Part shown: one piece after another, positions 8,752 through 16,053 of the stretch
How the letters are laid out: every line of letters starts with the position of its first letter
Numbering within the stretch: the stretch's first letter is position 1
Assembly (NCBI GenBank): GCA_023622545.1
Contig: JAMNZA010000125.1
Location: forward strand, 1 to 35,882
DNA: 35,882 bases
Reading direction: 5' to 3'
DNA from: Methanobacteriota archaeon
GTDB taxonomy: Archaea > Methanobacteriota_B > Thermococci > Methanofastidiosales > Methanofastidiosaceae
Position numbers and translations under genes: made by a program
Notes under the pieces: generated by a model
Told to the model about the DNA's origin: nothing
The model's input: only the letters and a program-made list of their open reading frames with translations
Databases searched by the model: none

Positions 8752-8904
8752 ATGGCAAGAGAAAAGGATGTTAAGATAATAAGAAAGGAAATTGAAAAAA
8801 TTAAAAAGAGCCTAGAGGAAGTAGAGAAGAGATTGGACAACATCGAGAAGGTAAAGACGACGGACTCCCAGATATACGGAGGCCCAGTTTCTGAAGCCCC
8901 TTAA
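8752..8904 (+). CDS. Small coiled-coil protein of unknown function
   Basis: Fifty residues, almost all in one charged heptad-like helix (KEIEKIKKSLEEVEKRLDNI), followed by a short flexible tail ending in GGPVSEAP. The ATG at 8752 is chosen because GGTGAT lies four bases before it; the frame is open to 8701 but the extra 17 residues lack an SD. A T-rich terminator follows at once. I recognise no family; oligomerisation through the coiled coil is likely. Confidence 0.6.
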   Translation: MAREKDVKIIRKEIEKIKKSLEEVEKRLDNIEKVKTTDSQIYGGPVSEAP

Positions 8905-8930
8905 TTTTATTTTTTATTTCGACTTTTTTG
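8905..8930 (+). terminator. U-rich terminator
   Basis: T-rich run (TTTTATTTTTTATTTC then CTTTTTT) directly after the stop codon, the usual archaeal termination signal. The same arrangement follows most plus-strand secreted-protein genes in the window. Confidence 0.6.
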
Positions 8931-8988
8931 ACATCGTAAAGCTATTTATATTATAAAGATCTATTTGTGCTTGATAAAAGTTGAGTTT

Positions 8989-9369
8989 ATGAAGGAAAAA
9001 TTTACCCAGTATGTTCTATTCACAAACGGAGTTGTCGATCTTTTTGCATCCCTTGCCCTGTTCTTCCCTCTGCTAGGCATCCCATTGCCGGGCTACTCAA
9101 GCTACACGAGTGAATTGGTATTTGTCTCGGGCGGCTGGGCTATTGCTGCGCTTACTTTCGGGATTGGTAGGATCTGGACCTCTTACAGACCTGAGTTCTA
9201 CCGGGTCATGGTAGCCCTAGGATTGTTTGAGGGGATTACGCTAAGTTTCTTCTGCCTGATAAACATATACCTTTTTGAGGTAAGTTTCCTACAGGCAATG
9301 CTACCTTTGTCTATTGGTAGTGTTTACGGCATCCTTTATTTTATTGCTTTAATGACTGATTCAATTTGA
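8989..9369 (+). CDS. Four-helix integral membrane protein of unknown function
   Basis: A 126-residue protein with four hydrophobic segments (about residues 10-30, 40-60, 68-92 and 98-120) separated by short loops. I recognise no family. The ATG at 8989 is preferred over the TTG at 8965: the TATA box ATTTATATTATAAA (8943-8956) predicts a transcript start near 8980, and the upstream residues add nothing. The gene stands alone between a small coiled-coil gene and a secreted-protein gene. Confidence 0.6.
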   Translation: MKEKFTQYVLFTNGVVDLFASLALFFPLLGIPLPGYSSYTSELVFVSGGWAIAALTFGIGRIWTSYRPEFYRVMVALGLFEGITLSFFCLINIYLFEVSFLQAMLPLSIGSVYGILYFIALMTDSI

Positions 9370-9423
9370 TTTGGTAACCTATTTGGAAACTCCAGTTGAA
9401 ACAATGGGGTAGAGATAATCCAT

Positions 9424-9476
9424 AAGCTTAAATATTTATCAACACTCATTTTTGGTTAATATATAGGAGATTTATT
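9424..9476 (+). promoter_or_regulatory. Secreted-family promoter/leader module
   Basis: TATA box AAGCTTAAATATTT (9424-9437) and SD GGAGATTTATT directly before the ATG. It matches the modules at 30348, 31527, 34281 and, on the minus strand, 13929 and 14527. Confidence 0.6.
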
Positions 9477-9908
9477 ATGAAGAAGATATTTGCTGTTTTA
9501 ATATCAATGATATTTATTCTAAGTACCTTAGGAGTTGCGGCAGCAAACGGTGGGTGCAACTGTGATAGACCGAATGTTATCGCACCAAAAACAGTGACTG
9601 TTGGTCAGGAGTTTGTTTTTTTATACAAGGTGGAATGCGGAAGTAGAATTTTTACTGATTCTGGCTCACCGAACGTAAGTGAATATATCCAAAATATTTC
9701 AGTATATGGTGAGAGTGGGTATATGGCGTTCAAATTTAAAGCCTTGAAGCCTGGAACAATTTATTTCTGTGACGATCAATGCTCTGCCTGCGATCCAAGC
9801 ATCTACGAGTTCAGGTGCTATACCAATTGCTTGACCATTAATATACTCAAGAAATCGCTCCCAATTGACTGGATCATGAAGAAGTTCGGTCTTGGTAAGG
9901 AAGATTAA
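9477..9908 (+). CDS. Secreted Cys-rich Ig-like protein with the C-terminal LPM/GLGKKD tail
   Basis: 143 residues. MKK plus a hydrophobic stretch ending near AAANG is a Sec signal peptide. The mature part has eight Cys and a beta-sandwich-like pattern: VTVGQEFVF early and FKFKALKPGTIYF late, which recalls chagasin-like or other Ig-fold domains. It ends in SLPIDWIMKKFGLGKED, the tail shared with the proteins at 13467, 14026, 31579 and 34333 and, in decayed form, 30399 and 30964. No C-terminal membrane helix is present, so it is exported and either released or held by protein contacts. The function is unknown; the grouping is seen directly in the sequence. Confidence 0.8.
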   Translation: MKKIFAVLISMIFILSTLGVAAANGGCNCDRPNVIAPKTVTVGQEFVFLYKVECGSRIFTDSGSPNVSEYIQNISVYGESGYMAFKFKALKPGTIYFCDDQCSACDPSIYEFRCYTNCLTINILKKSLPIDWIMKKFGLGKED

Positions 9909-9931
9909 CTGGGAAATCAGAAATGAAGTGA

Positions 9932-10006
9932 AGCCGTTGGGGGGATTCGAACCCCCGTCGAACTAGATTACGAGTCTAGCGCATGGCCGAGCTTTGCTAC
10001 AACGGC
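9932..10006 (-). tRNA. tRNA-Thr (anticodon CGT)
   Basis: On the minus strand a full cloverleaf is visible: acceptor stem GCCGTTG/CAACGGC, anticodon stem CTAGA/TCTAG with loop CTCGTAA (anticodon CGT, codon ACG), and T arm GGGGG-TTCGAAT-CCCCC. The discriminator base is U, as in archaeal tRNA-Thr, and CCA is not encoded. No intron is seen. Confidence 0.95.
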
Positions 10007-10054
10007 ATTATAAATAGTATAAAATTAGGTCGTTTTAAAACTTTTACCGTAAAT

Positions 10055-10843
10055 CTAGATCAGTGACGGGTAAAAATATTTGCTGTTCTTCTTTTCCTTG
10101 AGCTTGTCCCAACCAGATAATATCTTTATCGATTCAAGTGTTGCTTTGGCAGCTTCTTTTTCACCCTTGACTTCAAACTCCTGAGTTTTTCTATTCCCAA
10201 AGACAGCAAGCACTGCCCCAGCCCTGAGGCCGAATAGACTTGAAAGTGTGAAGACCGTGGATGCCTCCATCTCTAGATTTAGGACCTTGGCCTTTTCAAG
10301 GTCATCGACAGTATTGTCCATGAAGGACTGGTGGTAATCCCCAAACGATGGCCTCTCCTGGCCTCCATAAAAAGTGTCCTTGCTTGCGCCTATCCCGACA
10401 TGATACCTGTATTTGAGTTTCTCACATGCCTCGATTAGGGCTAGCGTCACCTCATAAGATGCAATCGCCGGATAATATGGATTGACATAATCCTTTGTTG
10501 CGCCGTCAAATCTAACTGAGGCTGTGTTTATTATCATGTCCCCGCATTTGATTTTTTCATCAAGAGCTCCTGTGCTCCCGACCCTTATCAATGTCTTTGC
10601 GCCGACCCTTGCAAGCTCTTCGATAGCAATGGACGTGGAGGGCGCCCCGATCCCAGTTGAAGTGACACTAATACCAACACCCTTGTAAAACCCAGATATT
10701 GTGGTGTACTCCCTGTTTGATGCAATCTCCTTAACATCCTCCATGAGGCTTCCTATTAGCTGAACCCTCTTCGGATCCCCAGGAATAATAACGAAAGGGA
10801 ATATATCCCCTTCTTTGCATTTAATATGATATTGAAGTTCCAT
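10055..10843 (-). CDS. udp: Uridine phosphorylase-type nucleoside phosphorylase
   Basis: A PNP/UDP-family enzyme that splits (deoxy)nucleosides with phosphate, for pyrimidine salvage. PGDPKRV is the phosphate-binding loop, TGIGAPSTSIAIEEL and RVGSTGAL are active-site segments, and VLNLEMEASTVFTL carries the family's ribose-binding Glu-Met-Glu. The start at 10843 (MELQYHIKC) is chosen over 10867: the TATA box TTTAAATG at 10865-10874 is about 27 bases upstream, giving a leaderless mRNA, and the ATG at 10867 lies within that box. Specificity for uridine over other nucleosides is inferred. Confidence 0.87.
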   Translation of the reverse strand: MELQYHIKCKEGDIFPFVIIPGDPKRVQLIGSLMEDVKEIASNREYTTISGFYKGVGISVTSTGIGAPSTSIAIEELARVGAKTLIRVGSTGALDEKIKCGDMIINTASVRFDGATKDYVNPYYPAIASYEVTLALIEACEKLKYRYHVGIGASKDTFYGGQERPSFGDYHQSFMDNTVDDLEKAKVLNLEMEASTVFTLSSLFGLRAGAVLAVFGNRKTQEFEVKGEKEAAKATLESIKILSGWDKLKEKKNSKYFYPSLI

Positions 10844-10863
10844 GATACTTATTTTTGGGTAAA

Positions 10864-10875
10864 ACATTTAAAGAT
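10864..10875. promoter_or_regulatory. Shared TATA element of two divergent leaderless genes
   Basis: CATTTAAAGA reads as a TATA box on both strands. Its centre is about 27 bases from the phosphorylase ATG (10843, minus) and about 24 bases from the nuclease ATG (10894, plus), the spacing expected if both transcripts begin at their start codons. Confidence 0.45.
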
Positions 10876-10893
10876 TGTTACTTTTGAACGGCC

Positions 10894-12720
10894 ATGAAAG
10901 TGAGATGGCTTGGTTCGGCGGGCGAGGTCGGGAGATCTTGCGTTGAAATTAATATTGATGGAAGACTTTTCATTCTTGATTGTGGGATAAAGTTATCCGG
11001 TGAAGGAACCTACCCTGATTTTTCAGATGTGGACATATCAGCTATTGAAGCTGTGATAATTTCTCACGCACATCTAGACCACTCTGGGTACGCACCCTAT
11101 CTCTACCACATAGGCTACAACGGACCGATATACTTCACAAAACCTACATTCGAGCTTGCACTTTTGCTCCAGAAGGACTATATCAAGGTCCAGGGGCTTG
11201 AGGGTGTGACACCTCCGTTCTTTAATGAGGATATAAGGAAGGAGATCAATAGGGCTGTGACCCTGAACTACGAAGAGAAAGTTTACATAAATGACGAGGT
11301 TGCACTTACGTTCTTTAATGCCGGGCATATACTTGGTTCCGCCCAGGTCTGTCTTGATACGCCTTATGGAAGATTGGTATACACAGGTGACATAGGTTCT
11401 GATGTAAAGACCCTTGACCCGATAAAGAAGAACATACCTGGCGTAGACTATCTGATAATCGAATCGACTTACGGTATGAAAAAGGACATCCACAGACCGA
11501 TGGAAGAGAGGGAAAAAGAGTTAATTCGGGTAATCAAGGAGACCAAGAAGAAGAAGGGTAACGTCTTGATCCCGGTGTTTGCAATAGATAGGGCACAGAA
11601 CATAATGATACTTCTGAAAGAGGCCAGGGAAAGAGGGGAGATATCCCAGCCCATATTCATAGAAGGGATGCTAGTTAAGGCCAATGACATCTACAGCAAC
11701 TACCCCGACTGGATGAACAAAAAAATGTTCGACATGTTCAAGAAGGAGGATCCATTTAACCATCCAATGTTCAGAGAGGTCTGGAACAGGAAAAAGATAA
11801 TCCAGATGGCTGAGCCTATAATCGTTGTTACAACTTCAGGTATGATGTCCGGGGGACCTGTAATCGACTATTTCAATTCTTGGGCCCCAGATGAGAGGAA
11901 CACTTTAGTGCTTGTAGGGTACCAGGTTGAGGATACATTTGGCAGGCAGATCTTAGAGGGTGTGAGGGAGTTCAAGGACGAGGAAGGAAAAATGAAAAAA
12001 ATCAAAGCAAGGGTAGAGTCAATTGAGTTCTCCGCCCATGCTGACCACCCCTCAATAGTAGAGTATGTAAACGCCTTTAGAGTGCCGCCGAAAAAGGTAT
12101 TCTTGGACCACGGAGAGGGAGAAAAACTTACTGAGCTTTGCACAGAAATTTCTAAGATAACAGAGTGTGTGATAGCTGAGCCAAAGATTTCTTACCAGCT
12201 AGGCGCAGAAGAAGTTGTAAAGGAAGCAAAGGCACGCCCAGAAGTAGTTTATGAGGAAAAACTACCCCCAATTGAATGCCCATTTGAATTCATAGTGACC
12301 ACACCCCAGGACAAGTACTTCAAGGACAGGGCAGTGTCAATGATCGAAAACAGCAGAGAGGTTCTCCTTATTTCAGGTTACCTGGATGATTCCATTGTTT
12401 CATTCATCATAGACGCTGTGAAGAAAGGTGTAAAGGTCAAGGCGATATTCAGGCACATCACAAGACCGGGAAACAAGAAGGCGTTCAAGATACTAAGGAA
12501 CAATGGGGCACAGGTCAGGGTCAACAGAGACTGCCACGCGAGATTCATCATATCCGATGAGAGGGAAGCCATAATCTCATCAGGGGACCTAACACGGGAC
12601 AGCTTTTACGACCACTACGAGGCAGGGATACTAACTACCGATCAAGCCACAATAAAGAAGGCGACCGCGTTCTTCTACCAGATGTGGGACCAGAGCATCG
12701 AGGGTTACATAAAAGAATAA
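10894..12720 (+). CDS. Metallo-beta-lactamase/beta-CASP nuclease fused to a PLD-like domain
   Basis: 608 residues in two parts. Residues 1 to about 430 form a metallo-beta-lactamase fold with beta-CASP insert, as in archaeal CPSF2/RNase J-type RNA nucleases: HAHLDH (58-63), GHILGSAQ (His145), YTGDIG (Asp166), IESTYG (190-195), then SAHADH and LDHGE. There are no KH domains at the start, so it is not aCPSF1. Residues from about 465 to the end form a phospholipase D-like domain with one HxR(x)4D motif (HARFIISD, His548) followed by SSGDL, a Lys-to-Arg variant of HKD. The fusion suggests two hydrolytic or nucleic-acid-binding activities in RNA processing or decay. It is probably leaderless. Confidence 0.9.
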   Translation: MKVRWLGSAGEVGRSCVEINIDGRLFILDCGIKLSGEGTYPDFSDVDISAIEAVIISHAHLDHSGYAPYLYHIGYNGPIYFTKPTFELALLLQKDYIKVQGLEGVTPPFFNEDIRKEINRAVTLNYEEKVYINDEVALTFFNAGHILGSAQVCLDTPYGRLVYTGDIGSDVKTLDPIKKNIPGVDYLIIESTYGMKKDIHRPMEEREKELIRVIKETKKKKGNVLIPVFAIDRAQNIMILLKEARERGEISQPIFIEGMLVKANDIYSNYPDWMNKKMFDMFKKEDPFNHPMFREVWNRKKIIQMAEPIIVVTTSGMMSGGPVIDYFNSWAPDERNTLVLVGYQVEDTFGRQILEGVREFKDEEGKMKKIKARVESIEFSAHADHPSIVEYVNAFRVPPKKVFLDHGEGEKLTELCTEISKITECVIAEPKISYQLGAEEVVKEAKARPEVVYEEKLPPIECPFEFIVTTPQDKYFKDRAVSMIENSREVLLISGYLDDSIVSFIIDAVKKGVKVKAIFRHITRPGNKKAFKILRNNGAQVRVNRDCHARFIISDEREAIISSGDLTRDSFYDHYEAGILTTDQATIKKATAFFYQMWDQSIEGYIKE

Positions 12721-12746
12721 TTCTATAATATTTTATTTTATCTTTC
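12721..12746 (+). terminator. U-rich terminator of the nuclease gene
   Basis: TTTTATTTTATCTTTCC follows the stop codon directly, between two convergent genes. Confidence 0.5.
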
Positions 12747-12760
12747 CTATTCTAAATTTT

Positions 12761-12788
12761 AAATTTAAAAAAGTAATTAAAAAATAAA
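12761..12788 (-). repeat. 28-bp direct repeat, copy 1, at the 3' end of the DUF6448 gene
   Basis: This 28-base A-rich stretch (a T-rich terminator on the minus strand) is repeated exactly at 13438-13465, in both cases immediately beyond the stop codon of a minus-strand gene. Confidence 0.7.
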
Positions 12789-12789
12789 T

Positions 12790-13311
12790 TTACTCTTCAC
12801 TGCCATGGTTGCTTTCCTTTATAAATTTATAAAGATGATGCGAGTAGAGTGTAAGGCCAAGGAAAGCATGGACAAAATGTCTTCCAGCATCTACGTTGTT
12901 GACATCATACTCCTTTTTCTCCATCACTAAATCGAATTTATTTGTTATTTCTTGATTAACTGCCTCGCTTAGGAATTCAATGAGTGCTGAAGGCGATTTC
13001 ACCTTGATTGCCTCATCTACCAGAGGTATAACTGGCCCCTCGTCTAAACCGGCTGGTTTTAATCCTGTATAAGGCGCTTTTTCACCTGCCCTATGGAGCC
13101 TAACGACTGTTTCAAAGAACCAAAGATCAGCAACTTCTTTTGCTTCGCCGCCTTTCTTCCCTGCAGCTAGGGATTTTTGAAAAGCAGCAATGACCTCTCT
13201 TTCCGATTCCTTTGGCACCCATGGTAGGATATAGTTCACATTTCCTCTTTCTAGCGCCATCCTGGCAGCAACTACTACAGGCCCATCCATTGTATCACAA
13301 TGTGGTGGCAT
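12790..13311 (-). CDS. DUF6448 family protein
   Basis: A 173-residue soluble protein. It opens with MPPHCDTMDGPVV and contains FFETVVRLHRAGEKAPYTGL, blocks I recall as characteristic of the DUF6448 family, which is widespread in bacteria. There are many His, Cys, Asp and Glu in conserved positions (HCDTMDG, HRAGE, HFVHAFL), which could bind metal. No enzymatic role is established. The start has a strong SD (GGAGGGG) and a TATA box at about 13335-13347. It is isolated, with no operon partner. Confidence 0.7.
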   Translation of the reverse strand: MPPHCDTMDGPVVVAARMALERGNVNYILPWVPKESEREVIAAFQKSLAAGKKGGEAKEVADLWFFETVVRLHRAGEKAPYTGLKPAGLDEGPVIPLVDEAIKVKSPSALIEFLSEAVNQEITNKFDLVMEKKEYDVNNVDAGRHFVHAFLGLTLYSHHLYKFIKESNHGSEE

Positions 13312-13437
13312 ATATTATCCCCTCCTTAGATTTTCAATTATAAATTTCAGGATTGGTAATAATATAGTTTTTAAAATATTTATATTTATCCTTGATTCGG
13401 ATTATTGTTAGTCTGGCAATGTCTTTTCTATAAGTTG

Positions 13438-13465
13438 AAATTTAAAAAAGTAATTAAAAAATAAA
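13438..13465 (-). repeat. 28-bp direct repeat, copy 2, at the 3' end of the secreted gene
   Basis: Exact copy of 12761-12788, placed directly after the stop of the gene at 13467. On the minus strand it reads as a U-rich terminator. Confidence 0.7.
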
Positions 13466-13466
13466 A

Positions 13467-13928
13467 TTAATCCTTCTTTCCAAGTCCAAAGAACTTCATG
13501 AACTTGTCCATTGGGAGTGCTTTTGAAGATATTGTGACTGTTTCCTTGCATGTCTTTGATGTAACGAAATCTACTTTGCCGGGTTTAACTGCCTTATATG
13601 TCCAATCCCACCATATATCAGGACCACCAGGAAGTGCTGGCCAATCTTCATCATCTATTCTTGGGTCGAAATTCTCTATTATATTCCCATTCGAATCATA
13701 AATCTTGAAATTAATTTTTTCGATAAATTCTTCCTGATCTTCATCCTTAATTTGGGGTATGCAAAACGAATTAAATGAAACAGTAAATGTTTCCCCTACT
13801 TTAACTGACGTTTTGTCTATATCAAAATTAGCTGGGTCACAACAATTATACCCTCCATTTGCAGAGGCAAAACTCAAAGTGCTCGCAACAAATAACAAGC
13901 TTATCAATATTGATATTATTTTCTTCAT
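13467..13928 (-). CDS. Secreted Ig-like protein with the C-terminal LPM/GLGKKD tail
   Basis: 153 residues with signal peptide MKKIISILISLLFVASTLSF, cleaved near ASANG. The mature domain has VKVGETFTVSF and WTYKAVKPGKVDF, the same early and late strands as the protein at 9477, and four Cys. It ends in KALPMDKFMKFFGLGKKD. The N-terminus ANGGYNCCDPAN parallels ANGGCNCDRPN of the 9477 protein, so these two are true paralogs over their whole length. It shares the promoter module with its neighbour at 14026. Confidence 0.8.
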   Translation of the reverse strand: MKKIISILISLLFVASTLSFASANGGYNCCDPANFDIDKTSVKVGETFTVSFNSFCIPQIKDEDQEEFIEKINFKIYDSNGNIIENFDPRIDDEDWPALPGGPDIWWDWTYKAVKPGKVDFVTSKTCKETVTISSKALPMDKFMKFFGLGKKD

Positions 13929-13980
13929 TATTAATCACCGTTATAATTGTGAAAAATAAAATATTCAAATATTTAAACTT
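13929..13980 (-). promoter_or_regulatory. Secreted-family promoter/leader module
   Basis: Minus strand: TATA box AAGTTTAAATATTT (13980-13967), an AT-rich spacer containing ATTATAAC, then GGTGATTAATAATG. It is nearly identical to the module at 14527-14580. Confidence 0.65.
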
Positions 13981-13990
13981 ATGCTTAAAA

Positions 13991-14025
13991 TAAATTTAAA
14001 AAAAGAGTGCAAATATAAAATAAAA
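13991..14025 (-). terminator. U-rich terminator
   Basis: Minus strand T-rich run (ATTTTATTTTATATTTG, later CTTTTTTTAAATTTA) directly after the stop codon of the gene at 14026. Confidence 0.5.
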
Positions 14026-14526
14026 TTAATCCTTCTTTCCTAATCCTAGCATCTTCATGAACTGTTGCATTGGGAGTGAATTGTTTGCCGTTGGGTAATC
14101 TAGTGTTACTATATTGATGTTATTGCTACAAACATCACAATTTACATCCCAGTCTTGTTCTAATGTAACTTCTATTTTGCCATCGGCTGACCATTGAACC
14201 AATTGATTTTTAGTAACAGTATATGTTTTTGTGACAGTACTGCATCGTCCTCCAGGAAACCACTGGCCTAAAGATGTGCCTTCGACTATTACATAAATAT
14301 CTTCAGCACCTATCCAATCATAATCCCCCCTTACACTAACGGTTAAAGTACCGTCTCCACTAGGCCTTGGAGTTTGGGTGAATTCAAATACAGTGTCATA
14401 TGCATAAGACGGATTTCCCTCACACTGATTTTTTGATATTGTCTGATTGTAATTTGCACTTGCACTTGCCATGAAAACAAATGAAAGCATTAAGAATCCT
14501 ATTAATATAATCGATTTTTTCTTCAT
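14026..14526 (-). CDS. Secreted beta-sandwich protein (type 2 domain) with the LPM/GLGKKD tail
   Basis: 166 residues with signal peptide MKKKSIILIGFLMLSFVFMA, then ASASANYNQT. The domain is unlike the Ig-like group: TLTVSVRGDYD, DIYVIVEGTSLG and ADGKIEVTLEQDWDV suggest a jelly-roll type sandwich. It is a full-length paralog of the protein at 31579 (TLTVSIKGDYN, SDGQIVVTLEQGFDV). It ends in NSLPMQQFMKMLGLGKKD, the same tail as the Ig-like members. Function unknown; exported. Confidence 0.8.
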   Translation of the reverse strand: MKKKSIILIGFLMLSFVFMASASANYNQTISKNQCEGNPSYAYDTVFEFTQTPRPSGDGTLTVSVRGDYDWIGAEDIYVIVEGTSLGQWFPGGRCSTVTKTYTVTKNQLVQWSADGKIEVTLEQDWDVNCDVCSNNINIVTLDYPTANNSLPMQQFMKMLGLGKKD

Positions 14527-14580
14527 AATTAATCACCATTATAATTGTGAAAAATGAAATTATTAGATATTTAAACTTTT
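14527..14580 (-). promoter_or_regulatory. Secreted-family promoter/leader module
   Basis: Minus strand: AAAAGTTTAAATAT (14580-14567), then CAATTATAATGGTGATTAATT before the ATG, i.e. TATA box, conserved leader and SD GGTGAT. Confidence 0.65.
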
Positions 14581-14608
14581 CTAGCCTTAAGGACAGAATA
14601 GACTTCTC

Positions 14609-16048
14609 TTATCCCTTTGCAACGCCTATCGGCTTCAATTTTGCGACCTTGCCTACTAATCCCGCTTTTGCGCACACATCGACGACGTTGTGTATATCCT
14701 TGTAGACCTCGGGCGCCTCTTCAGCAACAACCTTGGGCGATGCAGCCTTCACGTAGATCTTCTCCTTCTCTAGCCTCTTTATTATGTCCTCGCCCCTAAA
14801 CTTCTTGATCGCTGCACTCCTTGATAGCACTCTGCCCGCACCGTGGCATGTGGACCCAAATGTCTCCTTGGAAGATTTTATCCCGACCATTATGTAAGAG
14901 GCTGTCCCCATGTCCCCGGGTATTATGACTGGCTGCCCAATGTCCTCATAATCCTTAGAGAGTTCCTCTCTCCCTTTCCAAAAGGCACGTGTTGCGCCCT
15001 TCCTGTGGACGCAGTATTTTTTCCCGTTGTGCTTTTCAATTTTAGCTATGTTGTGCGCGACGTCATACAGGACATCAAGACCAAGGTCCTCCTGATCCTC
15101 GCCGATGACTTTTGATACCGACTCCCTTATCCAGTGAGTTATCATCTGCCTGTTAGCCCACGCGAAGTTTGCCCCTGAGCACATCGCCTTGTAGTAGTCC
15201 TCTCCTTCTCTAGAATGGATGGGCGCACACACTAACTCCCTGTCTGGGATCTTGATGTTGTATTTCTTGTAGGCGCCATCCATCGTCTGGATGTAGTCTG
15301 AGCATATCTGGTGGCCGCACCCTCTGGAGCCTGTGTGCATCATAAAGCAAATCTGGCCTTCCTTCAATCCAAACGCCTGTGCCGTCTTCTCATCGTATAT
15401 CTCATCAATGACCTGCATCTCTAAAAAGTGGTTCCCGCTGCCAAGGCTTCCTAGCTGTGGAGCACCCCTCTTCTTTGCGTTGCTGCTGACCTTCGATGGA
15501 TCACCATCCATGCTACCCCCGCTCTCTAGGTGCTTTAGATCCTTATCCCAGCCGTACCCTTCCTCAACAGCCCATTTGGCACCGACCATCAGCACTTCAT
15601 CCAAGTCCTTTGAAGAGAGTTTAACCTTCCCTTGCGAGCCTAGCCCCGAAGGAACGTTCTTGAACATCGAGTCGATTAGCTCTACCCTCTTGTCAAAGAC
15701 GTCATCCTTTGTTAGATTGGACTTCAGAAGACGGACGCCGCAGTTAATATCGTACCCTACGCCGCCAGGCGATATGATACCGTTCTCGTAATCAATCGCT
15801 GCGACCCCACCTATAGGAAATCCATAACCCTGGTGGCCGTCAGGCATGACAAACGCATAACCCTCAATCCCAGGAAGGCACGACACATTCTCGGCCTGCT
15901 TTAGAGTAAGGTCCTCCTTCATCTTAACGATCAGCTTATCATCAGCATAAACTCTTCCAGGGACCCTCATCTCACCCTTCTTTTCAATCTCATAAATGAC
16001 TTCAGAAACCTTCTTTAGCTCGCCCATTCTCTCAATCCTTATTTCCAT
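14609..16048 (-). CDS. rtcB: RNA-splicing ligase RtcB
   Basis: RtcB joins RNA 2',3'-cyclic phosphate (or 3'-phosphate) to 5'-OH ends, using GTP and Mn2+. In archaea it seals tRNA exons after intron excision. MRVPGRVYAD, MPDGHQGYGFPIGG, GYDINCGVRLL (metal-binding Cys), GSGNHFLE, MMHTGSRGCGHQ and VHRKGATRAF (guanylylated His) are all present, about 479 residues, with no intein. The ATG at 16048 is chosen; a TTG at 16057 overlapping the rtcA stop (TTGA) would add three residues. It is cotranscribed with rtcA upstream. Confidence 0.96.
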   Translation of the reverse strand: MEIRIERMGELKKVSEVIYEIEKKGEMRVPGRVYADDKLIVKMKEDLTLKQAENVSCLPGIEGYAFVMPDGHQGYGFPIGGVAAIDYENGIISPGGVGYDINCGVRLLKSNLTKDDVFDKRVELIDSMFKNVPSGLGSQGKVKLSSKDLDEVLMVGAKWAVEEGYGWDKDLKHLESGGSMDGDPSKVSSNAKKRGAPQLGSLGSGNHFLEMQVIDEIYDEKTAQAFGLKEGQICFMMHTGSRGCGHQICSDYIQTMDGAYKKYNIKIPDRELVCAPIHSREGEDYYKAMCSGANFAWANRQMITHWIRESVSKVIGEDQEDLGLDVLYDVAHNIAKIEKHNGKKYCVHRKGATRAFWKGREELSKDYEDIGQPVIIPGDMGTASYIMVGIKSSKETFGSTCHGAGRVLSRSAAIKKFRGEDIIKRLEKEKIYVKAASPKVVAEEAPEVYKDIHNVVDVCAKAGLVGKVAKLKPIGVAKG

Positions 16049-16053
16049 AGCCT

